Shown here: positions 36,264 to 44,451 of the stretch, piece by piece | How the letters are laid out: each line of letters starts with the position of its first letter | Numbering within the stretch: the first letter of the stretch is position 1 | Assembly: GCF_039822205.1 (NCBI RefSeq) | Contig: NZ_JBAGBW010000002.1 | Coordinates: 100,387 to 164,386 of the forward strand | Direction: 5' to 3' | DNA length: 64,000 nucleotides | Source: Thermodesulfobium sp. 4217-1 | Lineage (GTDB): Bacteria > Thermodesulfobiota > Thermodesulfobiia > Thermodesulfobiales > Thermodesulfobiaceae | Program-made: the position numbers and the translations under genes | The notes under the pieces: model-generated | Databases searched by the model: none | What the model was told of the DNA's origin: nothing | What the model saw: the letters and a program-made list of their open reading frames with translations, nothing else

Positions 36264-36941
36264 TTGCTAATTTTTAGAAAGATTTTCTTTCTTTTATTTT
36301 TTGCTAACTTTTTATTTGTTTCTTTGTCATTAGTTAATTTTCTACCCTTTCACAGAGCAGCATATGCTGATGTTGTAAACTTATCACAAGAAATTGTCCA
36401 GATCTGGGACGCAAAAGCAAACGACCTTTCATATAAGTATTTTTATACATTTGCAAGGGGTAACCTGCCTAAACTGAAGTCACTTTCTGAAGAAGACTCT
36501 GTAAAGGCTATGTACATTCTGGGACACGCGCAGGATGTGCCAAATGAGCTTTTTTCCGCATATACTAACGCAGAGCATAGACTGAAGGATGAATCACTTC
36601 CTATTGATAATCCAGACTTTGAAAAGGCTTTGAACGACAAAGTTGATAAAAGAATGCTTCACTTTCTCGATATTAGGGATGCATTAGAAAGGGTAACATA
36701 TTTTCCAGATCTTTATAACGTTAAAGAGACGAGTATCTATGGCTTAGATTTTTTGCCGCTACAGGTTAGGATGATAAGATTAGCGTATTCACAGATAGAA
36801 AAAATGAATATGGGCGTAGATCAGGCTCAGCAGTATTATCTCTTGACCCTTTTAGATCAAGATCCACCACCGGATTTCGAATCTTATAAGACCTTTATCG
36901 ATAATTTTTTTAAAAAACTTAGTAAGGTATATTTGATGTGA
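36264..36941 (+). CDS. Exported protein of unknown family in the ExbBD-like locus
   Basis: About 225 residues from a TTG, giving MLIFRKIFFLLFFANFLFVS as signal sequence and a mainly alpha-helical, charged mature region without cysteines. No family is recognisable. The frame stays open upstream to 36213, where an ATC sits eight bases after GGGGAG; if used it would add 17 Lys/Asn-rich residues to the signal's n-region. The TTG itself has no ribosome-binding site, so the real start is uncertain. Its stop overlaps the next gene's GTG (GTGA), and the same signal-plus-mature organisation in the neighbour supports a shared periplasmic role with the membrane pair upstream. Confidence 0.6.
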   Translation: MLIFRKIFFLLFFANFLFVSLSLVNFLPFHRAAYADVVNLSQEIVQIWDAKANDLSYKYFYTFARGNLPKLKSLSEEDSVKAMYILGHAQDVPNELFSAYTNAEHRLKDESLPIDNPDFEKALNDKVDKRMLHFLDIRDALERVTYFPDLYNVKETSIYGLDFLPLQVRMIRLAYSQIEKMNMGVDQAQQYYLLTLLDQDPPPDFESYKTFIDNFFKKLSKVYLM

Positions 36942-37477
36942 ATATAAACTTGATGGATTTTGAAAAATTCAATATTAAGATTTTTGGCATATTGCTTTTT
37001 TTAACTCTAATATGTTTTACTTTGATCCCACAAAACTTTGCAAATGCAGATCCAGAAGACAACGTGGTCTTTAGGACACAAAGCGGTATAGTAGTAGTTT
37101 TTGGTACTGCTAAAGAATTGTATTCTTTGGAGGATGCTTACAAGAATGATTCTGTAAAGATTGACAACGTTTATGACTGGATCAAAAAGAATTATCCAGG
37201 ACTTAGGTTGGAGAGATATAACTTATTTATGTCATATAAATTTGGTAAGTGGGGCTTGGATTTAAGGCTCAGAGAGGCTGAGGTAATGGGGATAATTCCA
37301 ACTATTGAGGGACTTTCTATCAGCGATTCGAAGACTGTCCTGGAAAAATCTGGTTTTGAATTATTAAATAGCCTGGAGCAAATTCCAGTAAAAAAACGGG
37401 CTGTGTTTCTTGAGGGGACATCATCTAACGACAATGTACACATTTTCTTTGAAGGGTTTATTTATCAGGAGCCGTGA
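36938..37477 (+). CDS. Exported protein of unknown family in the ExbBD-like locus
   Basis: A 179-residue protein starting at GTG within the stop of the previous gene. The N-terminus (NIKIFGILLFLTLICFTLIP followed by QNFANA) is a signal peptide with an Ala-x-Ala cleavage site. The mature 140 residues alternate short strands and helices (IVVVFGTAKELYSLEDAY, LRLREAEVMGIIPTIEG) and contain no cysteine; I recognise no domain. It ends inside the GTG start of the beta-barrel gene, so three genes in a row share GTGA-type overlaps, which is strong evidence that their products are needed in fixed proportion. Confidence 0.65.
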   Translation: MNINLMDFEKFNIKIFGILLFLTLICFTLIPQNFANADPEDNVVFRTQSGIVVVFGTAKELYSLEDAYKNDSVKIDNVYDWIKKNYPGLRLERYNLFMSYKFGKWGLDLRLREAEVMGIIPTIEGLSISDSKTVLEKSGFELLNSLEQIPVKKRAVFLEGTSSNDNVHIFFEGFIYQEP

Positions 37478-39342
37478 AATTTAATATAAATCTTAATAAA
37501 AAAATAATTTGTAAAAACACAAACAATAATATTTTTGATTTTGTAGTTTTTAAAGAGAGACTGTATCAACTGCGTTTATTTTTGTCAAATAATAGGGAAA
37601 GCATCTTAAAATCGTTTTCTTTATCAAAATCGAAAATTTTTACTTCTAAAAAGAGTATTTTTACATGTGCTCTTTTCTTCCTTGCTATCAGCGCTTGTAT
37701 CTCGAGCAACTTTTCTTATGCCAATGAAAGTATGGTTATGGATACAAACAGCGCAAAAAGTGGTCAAATTCTTATGATTGATGGAAAAGTTTTTACATAT
37801 CAAGATAAAGATGCCAAATCAAATATTACGAAAACTGTAAAAATTGGAAATGAGACAATTGATATAACCTATAAGGATATGCAAAAGCCAGGCAAGAGCT
37901 TTATGGTACCAGTTGGAGTTACAGATAAAGCGCTTGCAGAAGGTGCAAAAGTTCCTGTCTTAATGGCTGATGGAAAAATTGAATATGTAAATATTCCAAA
38001 ACAAAAGGATACATTGTTTCCAAATACTATATATATTCCTGTTGCAGGGGCAGGACAGATTGGCAGCACGCCCGGCAAGCTGGTCTTAGGAGTTGTCCCT
38101 ATAATTACTAAAAGGTTAAATATTACCTGGTCTGATACTGCAGATCAAGGTCTGGTAATTAATTATGACTATTCTGGACAGGTTGGTGGTTCGATATATG
38201 ACACCACGAATAGACTTCACAAACAAGACTATTCTTTTTGGGCAAACTTTAACAATACGCATATAAGCGATCAATACGTTCTTGGAAAGGCCGATCCCAC
38301 TGTGGGATATATTGAACAGCATGTCCCAATCAAGTCTTATAAGGGAGATCTTTCTAAGATAGGCAATGATGTGATTACAAATATTTCTTCTGATATTAGG
38401 TTGGACTATAGCAAATCGAGAGACAGAAGAGGTTTGATTGGGGCCAACTTAGATTGGGATACGAAGAATGCTCATTATGAATGGGGCTACTTTGATAGCA
38501 TTATGTTCACAAAGCCTCACTTTGCATGGCGATGGGATCTTTATAAGTCAACAGATTTGTACAACCCTGAATATCTCGGTTTTTATGGAAGGTTGGATAA
38601 CTTCGACTTTACTTCACAAAGAGGAAGTGTGAGCAGTTTTTCTTCAAATACAGGGTCTTTTACCGGCGGTTTTGAAAAAATAGGTGCAATGGTAGAAATG
38701 GATAACTTTATAAAGAATACATATTTAAGAATTGGCAGCATTCACCTGGATCCAAACGACGACTTTTATATGAGGGCAGATAGACATCTTAATACCAATC
38801 TTGAATATGAAACGACTATAGGTAGGCCAGTAATACTCGGAGTTAGCTCAAATAGGTTTGGCGGCTATGCATACTCTTCATACTATACTGTGGGCAGAAA
38901 CTCGTGGATTAATTTGAGACTGGATCTAGATTATTATATTGGGAATAATTGGATGATTCACTTTAGGGGTCTTGATGACAATCTGAGAACTGGAGGTCAG
39001 ACTGTCAACGCTTTTTGGGATACGAGAAATATTTATCTTGTAAAGTATGCCGATGCTCTAAACAAAAAAGATATCATTAACAGACTGGGAGTTGACTATA
39101 TTTTTTCAGAGATAGAATTTTCAAGGAGTGAGTCTGGGGCTCCTTATGACACAAAGTATTACTTTGGATTTTCAAAAACTATTCCAATACCTTATCCATG
39201 GATAAGGATGAGTGAAGGTTTTAGATTTACAATTGGTATGGCATCTACCCCAATAGAGTTTTATATTATTAATCAAAAAAATGATAATGGTAATGGTAGA
39301 AGTTGGTCATTTGGGGCAACGCTGAGCATATTGTCCTTTTAA
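37474..39342 (+). CDS. Outer-membrane beta-barrel protein with an extended pre-signal N-terminus
   Basis: A 622-residue protein. Residues 1-62 are basic and Asn-rich, unusual before a signal; then KSIFTCALFFLAISACISSN and NFSYANES form the export signal. From about residue 190 the sequence alternates amphipathic strands rich in Tyr, Trp, Asp and Gly (DYSFWANFNNTHISD, RLDLDYYIGNNWMIHFRGL, DTKYYFGFSKTIPIP) and ends with WSFGATLSILSF, whose terminal Phe is the BAM recognition signal. Between signal and barrel a 120-residue plug or periplasmic domain has repeated DGK-type turns. It starts at GTG overlapping the previous stop. Its function could be a porin, a secretion channel or an energised receptor; no TonB box is evident. 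Confidence 0.75.
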   Translation: MKFNINLNKKIICKNTNNNIFDFVVFKERLYQLRLFLSNNRESILKSFSLSKSKIFTSKKSIFTCALFFLAISACISSNFSYANESMVMDTNSAKSGQILMIDGKVFTYQDKDAKSNITKTVKIGNETIDITYKDMQKPGKSFMVPVGVTDKALAEGAKVPVLMADGKIEYVNIPKQKDTLFPNTIYIPVAGAGQIGSTPGKLVLGVVPIITKRLNITWSDTADQGLVINYDYSGQVGGSIYDTTNRLHKQDYSFWANFNNTHISDQYVLGKADPTVGYIEQHVPIKSYKGDLSKIGNDVITNISSDIRLDYSKSRDRRGLIGANLDWDTKNAHYEWGYFDSIMFTKPHFAWRWDLYKSTDLYNPEYLGFYGRLDNFDFTSQRGSVSSFSSNTGSFTGGFEKIGAMVEMDNFIKNTYLRIGSIHLDPNDDFYMRADRHLNTNLEYETTIGRPVILGVSSNRFGGYAYSSYYTVGRNSWINLRLDLDYYIGNNWMIHFRGLDDNLRTGGQTVNAFWDTRNIYLVKYADALNKKDIINRLGVDYIFSEIEFSRSESGAPYDTKYYFGFSKTIPIPYPWIRMSEGFRFTIGMASTPIEFYIINQKNDNGNGRSWSFGATLSILSF

Positions 39343-39953
39343 TGATTAATGATGTGCTTATGAAAAATAAAAGATGTTTGGTAGCAATTACTGGTTCTCA
39401 GGGAGCGGGGAAAAGTGAAGTATTAAAGTTTTTGAGAGAATTAGGTTATGATGCTTATTCTGCTGACGAAATATCCAAAGAGATTTTTAATGAAAATTTT
39501 CAAGAGATTTATAAAATGTTCAAGGACTATTCTATAGAAAATACGAATTTTGATATTCCAAGGCTTAGGCGACAGATTGCTCTGGTCATCTCAAGAGATA
39601 AATCAATGAAGAAAAAACTTGAAGATTTTATATGGCCCAAGGTGAAAGAACGCTTAGATGAAATATCAAATAATAGCGTGGCAGTATTCGTAGAGATTCC
39701 TTTACTATTCGAGGCAAATATGGAAGATAATTTCGATAAAATATGGATTGTAGATGCTCCTTTTGAGGTTAGATTAAATAGATTGATAAAAACCAGGGGC
39801 TATACTGAGGAGGAGGCAAGAATTCGAATGAATCTTCAGTGGCCACCATCAAAGCCCATAGATCAGTGCAAGGTTCCAATTCAATACATTGACGGCGGCC
39901 AGGATATAGAGGATGTAAAAAAAAGGGTAATAGAGCTCTTAGACTCTTTTTAA
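39342..39953 (+). CDS. coaE: Dephospho-CoA kinase
   Basis: A 203-residue kinase catalysing the last step of coenzyme A synthesis, phosphorylation of dephospho-CoA at the 3'-hydroxyl. The P-loop is AITGSQGAGKSEVLKFLREL, then YDAYSADEISKEIF carries the substrate Asp and FVEIPLLFEANMEDNFDKIW plus VRLNRLIKTRGYTEEEA are family signatures. The ATG at 39342 shares TAATG with the barrel gene's stop; a further frame upstream and an ATG at 39360 are alternatives. It converges with panB and overlaps its end by 15 bases; both belong to pantothenate/CoA metabolism although on opposite strands. Confidence 0.93.
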   Translation: MINDVLMKNKRCLVAITGSQGAGKSEVLKFLRELGYDAYSADEISKEIFNENFQEIYKMFKDYSIENTNFDIPRLRRQIALVISRDKSMKKKLEDFIWPKVKERLDEISNNSVAVFVEIPLLFEANMEDNFDKIWIVDAPFEVRLNRLIKTRGYTEEEARIRMNLQWPPSKPIDQCKVPIQYIDGGQDIEDVKKRVIELLDSF

Positions 39954-40751
39954 ATGATGAGCTTCATCATACGATGGAAAGGTTGAATTTATGATATCGA
40001 AATGATATCTGTTTAAGGACTCGATTATAGTATCCTTTATATTTGCATAACTTCTAACGAACTTCGGAACTCTGTTTGGATTTATCCCTAAGACGTCTTG
40101 CCAAACTAACACCTGACCATCTACAAATTTTCCTGCACCTATGCCAATAGTAGGCACTCTTAATTCTTTTGAAACTATTTCTGAGACCTCTTCTGGGATA
40201 GCTTCTAAGAGAATGCAAAATGCACCGCAATCTTCAAGCTCTTTGCTAGCGCTAATAATTCTGTCTGCATCTTCTTTTGTGTTACCTTGAGTTTTAAAGC
40301 CTCCAAATTTTAGAACATGCTGGGGAGTTAACCCAAGATGACTTATAACAGGTATGCCTATGCTACTCAATCTCTTGGTAACCTCAGGTATTGGATATTC
40401 AAAGCCTTCTATTTTTACTGCATCAGCGCCTGCTTTTATAAGCTTACCTGCATTTTCTATAGCATCTTTTATATCAATTTGGTATGAAAGAAATGGCATG
40501 TCGGCGACGATCATTTTGTTCGGAGCGCCCCTTTTTACAGCTTTAAGGAAAATTAGCATCTCATCTATTGTTATGCTAAGAGTGTTCTCGTGGCCAAGCA
40601 TTAACATAGCAAGAGAATCTCCAACAAGTAGGGTATCAATATCGGTCATGGAAACTAAAAGAGCGCTAGTATAATCGTATACAGTAACCATCGAAAATTT
40701 CCTAACGCCCTTTAGCTTAACTATGTCAGGTGCATAAAGTTTTTTCTCCAT
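39939..40751 (-). CDS. panB: 3-methyl-2-oxobutanoate hydroxymethyltransferase (ketopantoate)
   Basis: A 270-residue TIM-barrel enzyme that adds a hydroxymethyl group from methylene-tetrahydrofolate to 2-oxoisovalerate, making ketopantoate for pantothenate and CoA. Signatures are VTVYDYTSALLVSMTDIDTL, LVGDSLAMLMLGHENTLSIT (Mg-binding Asp), and HLGLTPQHVLKFGGFKTQGN; the C-terminal IGIGAGKFVDGQVLVWQDVL is also diagnostic. Its ATG overlaps the stop of the tautomerase gene (TAATG), and panC/panD do not follow. The last 15 bases overlap the convergent coaE gene. Confidence 0.95.
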   Translation of the reverse strand: MEKKLYAPDIVKLKGVRKFSMVTVYDYTSALLVSMTDIDTLLVGDSLAMLMLGHENTLSITIDEMLIFLKAVKRGAPNKMIVADMPFLSYQIDIKDAIENAGKLIKAGADAVKIEGFEYPIPEVTKRLSSIGIPVISHLGLTPQHVLKFGGFKTQGNTKEDADRIISASKELEDCGAFCILLEAIPEEVSEIVSKELRVPTIGIGAGKFVDGQVLVWQDVLGINPNRVPKFVRSYANIKDTIIESLNRYHFDIINSTFPSYDEAHHLKRV

Positions 40752-40936
40752 TATTTCTCTGATAAAAGCTTTCCACCCTTTGCAATATCATCAGTCGTTA
40801 GATCGTGAAACAATATTGTAATGGCTTCAGGCTTTGCGTTTCCATTTTTTACAATTGTTTCAGTTATTTCTTTTGCAATCTGCTTTTTTTGTTCTTTTGT
40901 TCTTCCTTCTAACAATTCTATAGTTACTATGGGCAT
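40751..40936 (-). CDS. 4-oxalocrotonate tautomerase family protein
   Basis: A 61-residue member of the tautomerase superfamily, which form hexamers with the N-terminal Pro as catalytic base (here Pro2, exposed after Met removal: MPIVTIELLEGRTKEQKKQI). The second conserved portion AITILFHDLTTDDIAKGGKL is present, with His as in DmpI-type proteins from anaerobes. The physiological substrate is unknown, since no meta-cleavage pathway surrounds it. AAGGAGG within the end of fur serves as its ribosome-binding site and the two genes are one base apart, so it is co-transcribed with the regulator. Confidence 0.88.
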   Translation of the reverse strand: MPIVTIELLEGRTKEQKKQIAKEITETIVKNGNAKPEAITILFHDLTTDDIAKGGKLLSEK

Positions 40937-40937
40937 T

Positions 40938-41318
40938 CTAGTTTACCTCCTTTTTTAATTGACAATCAGGACAAATACCTACAATATCCAGATTTACAGA
41001 TTCAACTTTAAACCCCTTTAGATCAAGGCTATTAACGTCAAAGTCGTAACTTTCGCTAATATCGACTATTTTTCCGCATTTTGAGCAAAGAAGGTGCGGA
41101 TGAATGTGAATATTTGCATCGTAGTGAGCAATTCCCTTGAAGTCAATTCTCTTTATTTCTCCCTCTCTTTCAAGCTGGTCTAATGTCCTGTATACAGTCC
41201 CAAGACCCATCCTGGGTATCTTCTTTGTGGCGTTTTGGTAAATCCAAAGCGCATCTGGATGTGATTTCGTGCCCTTTAATATGTCTATTATAACCTTCCT
41301 TTGTGGCGTCATCCTCAT
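40938..41318 (-). CDS. Fur-family metalloregulator (PerR-like layout)
   Basis: A 126-residue Fur-superfamily repressor. The winged helix begins TPQRKVIIDILKGTKSHPDA and its recognition helix is GLGTVYRTLDQLEREG. The structural zinc site is complete (C78/C81 and C116/C119), and His71, His73 and His75 with nearby Asp/Glu residues can form the sensing site; whether it senses iron, peroxide, zinc or manganese is unclear. The short N-terminus and HIHPHLLCSKC segment resemble PerR. It heads an operon with a tautomerase and panB and is divergent from nothing; a rubredoxin-like miniprotein gene lies 121 bases upstream on the same strand. Confidence 0.9.
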   Translation of the reverse strand: MRMTPQRKVIIDILKGTKSHPDALWIYQNATKKIPRMGLGTVYRTLDQLEREGEIKRIDFKGIAHYDANIHIHPHLLCSKCGKIVDISESYDFDVNSLDLKGFKVESVNLDIVGICPDCQLKKEVN

Positions 41319-41439
41319 CTTATGTCTCCTTATAAATTTAATACTTTTCTAAGTTTTGACTAACAAACATAAGTAAACTTTCTTAATTTAAAAGAGTCTA
41401 CTTATGGAAAGATTTTAACATAATTTTAACAAGTTAAAA

Positions 41440-41565
41440 TTATTGCTTATCTTTATCAAGTTCTACTTTCTCGAAAGAATTTTCTTCTTTGCACTCAGGA
41501 CATTTTTTTGGCTTGCATCGACCTTCTTTTGTATAGCCGCATTTCTTACATTTAAAAATCGACAT
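41440..41565 (-). CDS. RCKP-type rubredoxin-like zinc/iron-ribbon miniprotein, 41 residues
   Basis: A short gene missed by long-frame searches. Translation from the ATG at 41565 gives MSIFKCKKCGYTKEGRCKPK, then KCPECKEENSFEKVELDK and stop. Cys6, Cys9, Cys22 and Cys25 form two CxxC knuckles as in rubredoxin and rubrerythrin C-termini, with Cys17 in the RCKP element that names the family. The fold binds one iron or zinc. AAGGAGC precedes the start by eight bases. It lies upstream of the fur gene on the same strand and may supply an electron-transfer or metal-buffering partner for oxidative-stress enzymes. Lys-rich and cytoplasmic (no signal). Confidence 0.85.
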   Translation of the reverse strand: MSIFKCKKCGYTKEGRCKPKKCPECKEENSFEKVELDKDKQ

Positions 41566-41815
41566 TTTTCTTAGCTCCTTTTGTTAATTTTAATAATCAC
41601 TTATATTATATCATTTTGATAAACTATTTATATTAAAATACAATTAAAAATCTTTATATATTTATAAATAAAGTTTAGTCAATATTTTTTCCTTGGATTG
41701 ATAATCTGATATCTTTTTCTCTTAAAAGGTTTTAACCTTTCACATGTTTTTGTTTAAGACGGCTTTAAGCTTAAAAATCTATAATATAAAAAGTTGAATA
41801 GAATTGAGGTGAAAT

Positions 41816-42517
41816 ATGGATCAGACAATGGGTTTGGGACAGACATTTTTCGGGTTATTTCTTGCGTTTGTGCTTGGCACGCTTATAGGTGTAGAGCGTC
41901 AATGGCGACAACATCCTGCTGGTTTGAGGACCAATACCCTTGTCGCTCTTGGGGCTGCCATATTTGTCGACCTTGGACTTCGTATGGGTGGGAGAGTCGA
42001 TGATATAAGGGTGGTTGCTTATGTAGTTTCTGGAGTAGGATTTTTAGGAGCTGGGGCTATTATGAAAGAAGGCATAAATATAAGGGGTATAAATACTGCT
42101 GCTACTCTTTGGTGCTCTGCGGCAGTAGGCGCCTGTTCTGGAGCTCAACAATGGATGCCGGCAGCTATGGCTACTATCTTTATCTTGCTTACCAACACGC
42201 TTCTGAGGACAATGGTCGGTGCTGTAAATAATTTACCTATATTAACAGCAAATGATTTTATTATTTCTGTATGTGCAGGGGTAGAGCACAATAATGAGGA
42301 TAAGGTTTTCAACGTAACAAGAAAACTTTTGAGGCAATTGGGCTATCCTGTGAAAAATATGAGAATAGAATCGTCAAAAGAGGGTGAAAGTAAAATAATA
42401 TTTAATATTTTATCAGGCGACATAAATGAAGAAGATCTAAAGGATCTTCTGGAAAGGCTCAAACATACAAGTTATGTAAAATATGTAAATTGGAGCCAGG
42501 GGGCTAAAGATCATTAG
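41816..42517 (+). CDS. MgtC/SapB-family membrane protein
   Basis: A 233-residue protein. The N-terminal 140 residues form four or five membrane helices with the family motifs [36 protein letters not shown] and [20 protein letters not shown] (the conserved Gly-rich and Glu-Arg elements), followed by an ACT-like cytoplasmic domain. MgtC proteins help growth at low magnesium or acid and interact with ATP synthase or transport machinery in pathogens; the role in free-living bacteria is open. The ATG follows GAGGTG. It stands alone, converging with wtpC 7 bases away without an obvious terminator between. Confidence 0.9.
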   Translation: MDQTMGLGQTFFGLFLAFVLGTLIGVERQWRQHPAGLRTNTLVALGAAIFVDLGLRMGGRVDDIRVVAYVVSGVGFLGAGAIMKEGINIRGINTAATLWCSAAVGACSGAQQWMPAAMATIFILLTNTLLRTMVGAVNNLPILTANDFIISVCAGVEHNNEDKVFNVTRKLLRQLGYPVKNMRIESSKEGESKIIFNILSGDINEEDLKDLLERLKHTSYVKYVNWSQGAKDH

Positions 42518-42524
42518 AGATTGT

Positions 42525-43613
42525 TTACTCTTTTATGATGTGAATAGATTCAGGATCAATATGTACGTTTACTTTCTCGCCTATTTTAATTTTATACTTT
42601 TTGATAGTATCTTTTAAAGATACTGCTTTTAGAGAGATATCGCCTCGTAAAAAAATTTTATAAAAGAAATCAATCTGAACAACGTTTACAACTTCAAGGC
42701 TTATAATATTTTTTAAGTTGTGGTTTTCTTTTTCTGATTCGTCTAAAAAGGTCACATCTTCGGGCCTTATGCAAAGAATCACACTTTCTTTGACTGAAGT
42801 TCTCTCTTTTGAGTGTATCTCAAAATCAAGTTGGTTGAATTTTGCCTTTATAAGAAAAAGATCAGAGGATATATTTTCTACAAATTGGATTTTTGCTGAA
42901 AATAAATTTTCTATTCCTACAAAATTTGCGACAAATTTAGAATTTGGCCTTCTAAATATTTGATTTTTTTCTCCAACTTGAATTAGATTTCCATCTTTAA
43001 TGATTCCTACAAGGTCTCCCAAAGTGAACGCCTCGACGTGATCGTGAGTTACATAGATTGCACTTAAAGAGAGCTTTTTCAAGATCTGCAAAAGCTCTTC
43101 TCTGAGCTCTTCTCTTGTGCGAGCATCAAGTGCTGACATAGGCTCATCGAACAAAAACATCTTAGGATTCGTAATTAAAGACCTTGCTAGGGCGACTCTT
43201 TGTTTTTCTCCACCGCTTAAATTAGATGGATATCTGTCTAAAAGGCTTTCTATGTGAAGCATTTTTATTATCTCTTCTGGATCAAGATTTGTTTTCTTGT
43301 ATTTTTTTGCGAATTTGATAGGTGAGAGTATGTTCTCTTTGACTGTCCAATGCGGAAAAAGCGCAAAATCTTGAAACATAAATCCCATCTCTCTCTTTTC
43401 TACTGGCAGTTTAGAAATGTTCTGGCCGTCAAGATAAATCTGGCCGCTATTTGGAATATAAAAGCCTGCAATAGTTTCTAATAAAAGCGTTTTACCTGCG
43501 CCACTAGGTCCTAAAATTGCTAATATCTGGCCTTTTTTTAATTCAAAAGAGATATTTTTTAATAGAAATTTTTCAACCTTTACTTGAATATCTGAGACCT
43601 TAAGAAAACTCAC
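42525..43613 (-). CDS. wtpC: Tungstate/molybdate ABC transporter ATP-binding protein
   Basis: A 362-residue ABC ATPase. Walker A (LGPSGAGKTLLLETIAGF), Q-loop (MFQDFALFPHWTVKENI), signature (LSGGEKQRVALARSL), Walker B (MFLFDEPMSALDARTREEL) and switch His (YVTHDHVEAFTLGD) are intact. The C-terminal 110 residues look like an OB-type regulatory (TOBE/MOP-like) extension that in ModC/WtpC binds oxyanion or mediates inhibition. It energises the permease encoded immediately upstream. The start is GTG, 12 bases after GAGGG. The substrate assignment comes from the neighbouring WtpA-type binding protein; ATPase sequence alone would also fit molybdate. Confidence 0.85.
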   Translation of the reverse strand: MSFLKVSDIQVKVEKFLLKNISFELKKGQILAILGPSGAGKTLLLETIAGFYIPNSGQIYLDGQNISKLPVEKREMGFMFQDFALFPHWTVKENILSPIKFAKKYKKTNLDPEEIIKMLHIESLLDRYPSNLSGGEKQRVALARSLITNPKMFLFDEPMSALDARTREELREELLQILKKLSLSAIYVTHDHVEAFTLGDLVGIIKDGNLIQVGEKNQIFRRPNSKFVANFVGIENLFSAKIQFVENISSDLFLIKAKFNQLDFEIHSKERTSVKESVILCIRPEDVTFLDESEKENHNLKNIISLEVVNVVQIDFFYKIFLRGDISLKAVSLKDTIKKYKIKIGEKVNVHIDPESIHIIKE

Positions 43614-43620
43614 TGTATGT

Positions 43621-44451
43621 CTATGCCCTCGATTTGTTGAAATTGGTTAAGTAGCGAAACAATATAAAGGTTGAAATAGTAACAATTAATAGTAATACTG
43701 CAGCAGCAGAGGACTGCTTTAAGCCCCCTGTGAGAAAGAGCTCATAGATTTTTACGGGAGCCGTCTCTGGATGATATGCTAATATTATAACTGCTCCGAA
43801 TTCGGCAATTGATCTTGCGTAGGTAAGGACTATTCCGCTTAGAATAGATCTAAAGGCAAGCGGGAGGGATATGTGAAAGAAAACCTGGCTATTTGTAGCG
43901 CCCAAGGTTCTTGCAGCCTTTTCTATTCTGATATCGACGTTTTCAAAGCCCAATCTTGCAGAATTTACCATGTATGGCAAGCTTACAAAGAGCATTCCAA
44001 CTATTATTCCAAATATGGTCCCCCAAAAACTAATCCCAAAAGATTGTGTTATGCGACCTATTGGGCCTGTTCTGCCAAAAACAAATAACAGCGCTATGCC
44101 TGCAACTGTATGAGGAACAGCAAGAGGAAGATTTACTATGGCCTCAACCAATGATTTATAGGGGAATTGGCCCCTTGCAAGAATATATGATAGAGGAGTT
44201 CCGAAGATAGCGGCTATAATTGCAGTAATAAACGAGGCCTCTAAACTCAACATTATTGAGTTAGTAACGTCGGGCATTTGAGCTACTTTTAAGATGAGAC
44301 CAATCGGTTGCTCGAATAACATCTCTAAAAGCGGTAACAATATAAATCCTAAGATTATCATTGCGAACAACCAAAAGCTTAAAAACAACCAATTAAAATG
44401 TATCCTCTTGCTGTTCAACATATTTTTCATTTTACTATTTTGGCCACTCAC
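43621..44451 (-). CDS. wtpB: Tungstate/molybdate ABC transporter permease
   Basis: A 276-residue ModB/WtpB-type permease with five to six membrane helices (WLFLSFWLFAMIILGFILLP, AVPHTVAGIALLFVFG) and the cytoplasmic EAA loop contacting the ATPase (ARTLGATNSQVFFHISLPLA). The GTG at 44451 overlaps the end of wtpA by 17 bases; an ATG at 44430 is an alternative start with no better ribosome-binding site. Together with WtpA and WtpC it would import tungstate and/or molybdate, needed for the pterin cofactor of formate dehydrogenases and aldehyde oxidoreductases common in anaerobes. Confidence 0.87.
   Translation of the reverse strand: MSGQNSKMKNMLNSKRIHFNWLFLSFWLFAMIILGFILLPLLEMLFEQPIGLILKVAQMPDVTNSIMLSLEASFITAIIAAIFGTPLSYILARGQFPYKSLVEAIVNLPLAVPHTVAGIALLFVFGRTGPIGRITQSFGISFWGTIFGIIVGMLFVSLPYMVNSARLGFENVDIRIEKAARTLGATNSQVFFHISLPLAFRSILSGIVLTYARSIAEFGAVIILAYHPETAPVKIYELFLTGGLKQSSAAAVLLLIVTISTFILFRYLTNFNKSRA

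Noticed and set aside
41735..41815. M-box magnesium riboswitch before the mgtC-type gene
   Set aside because: Only an AAAGGTT/AACCTTT hairpin and AT-rich sequence are visible; nothing resembles the long M-box core.
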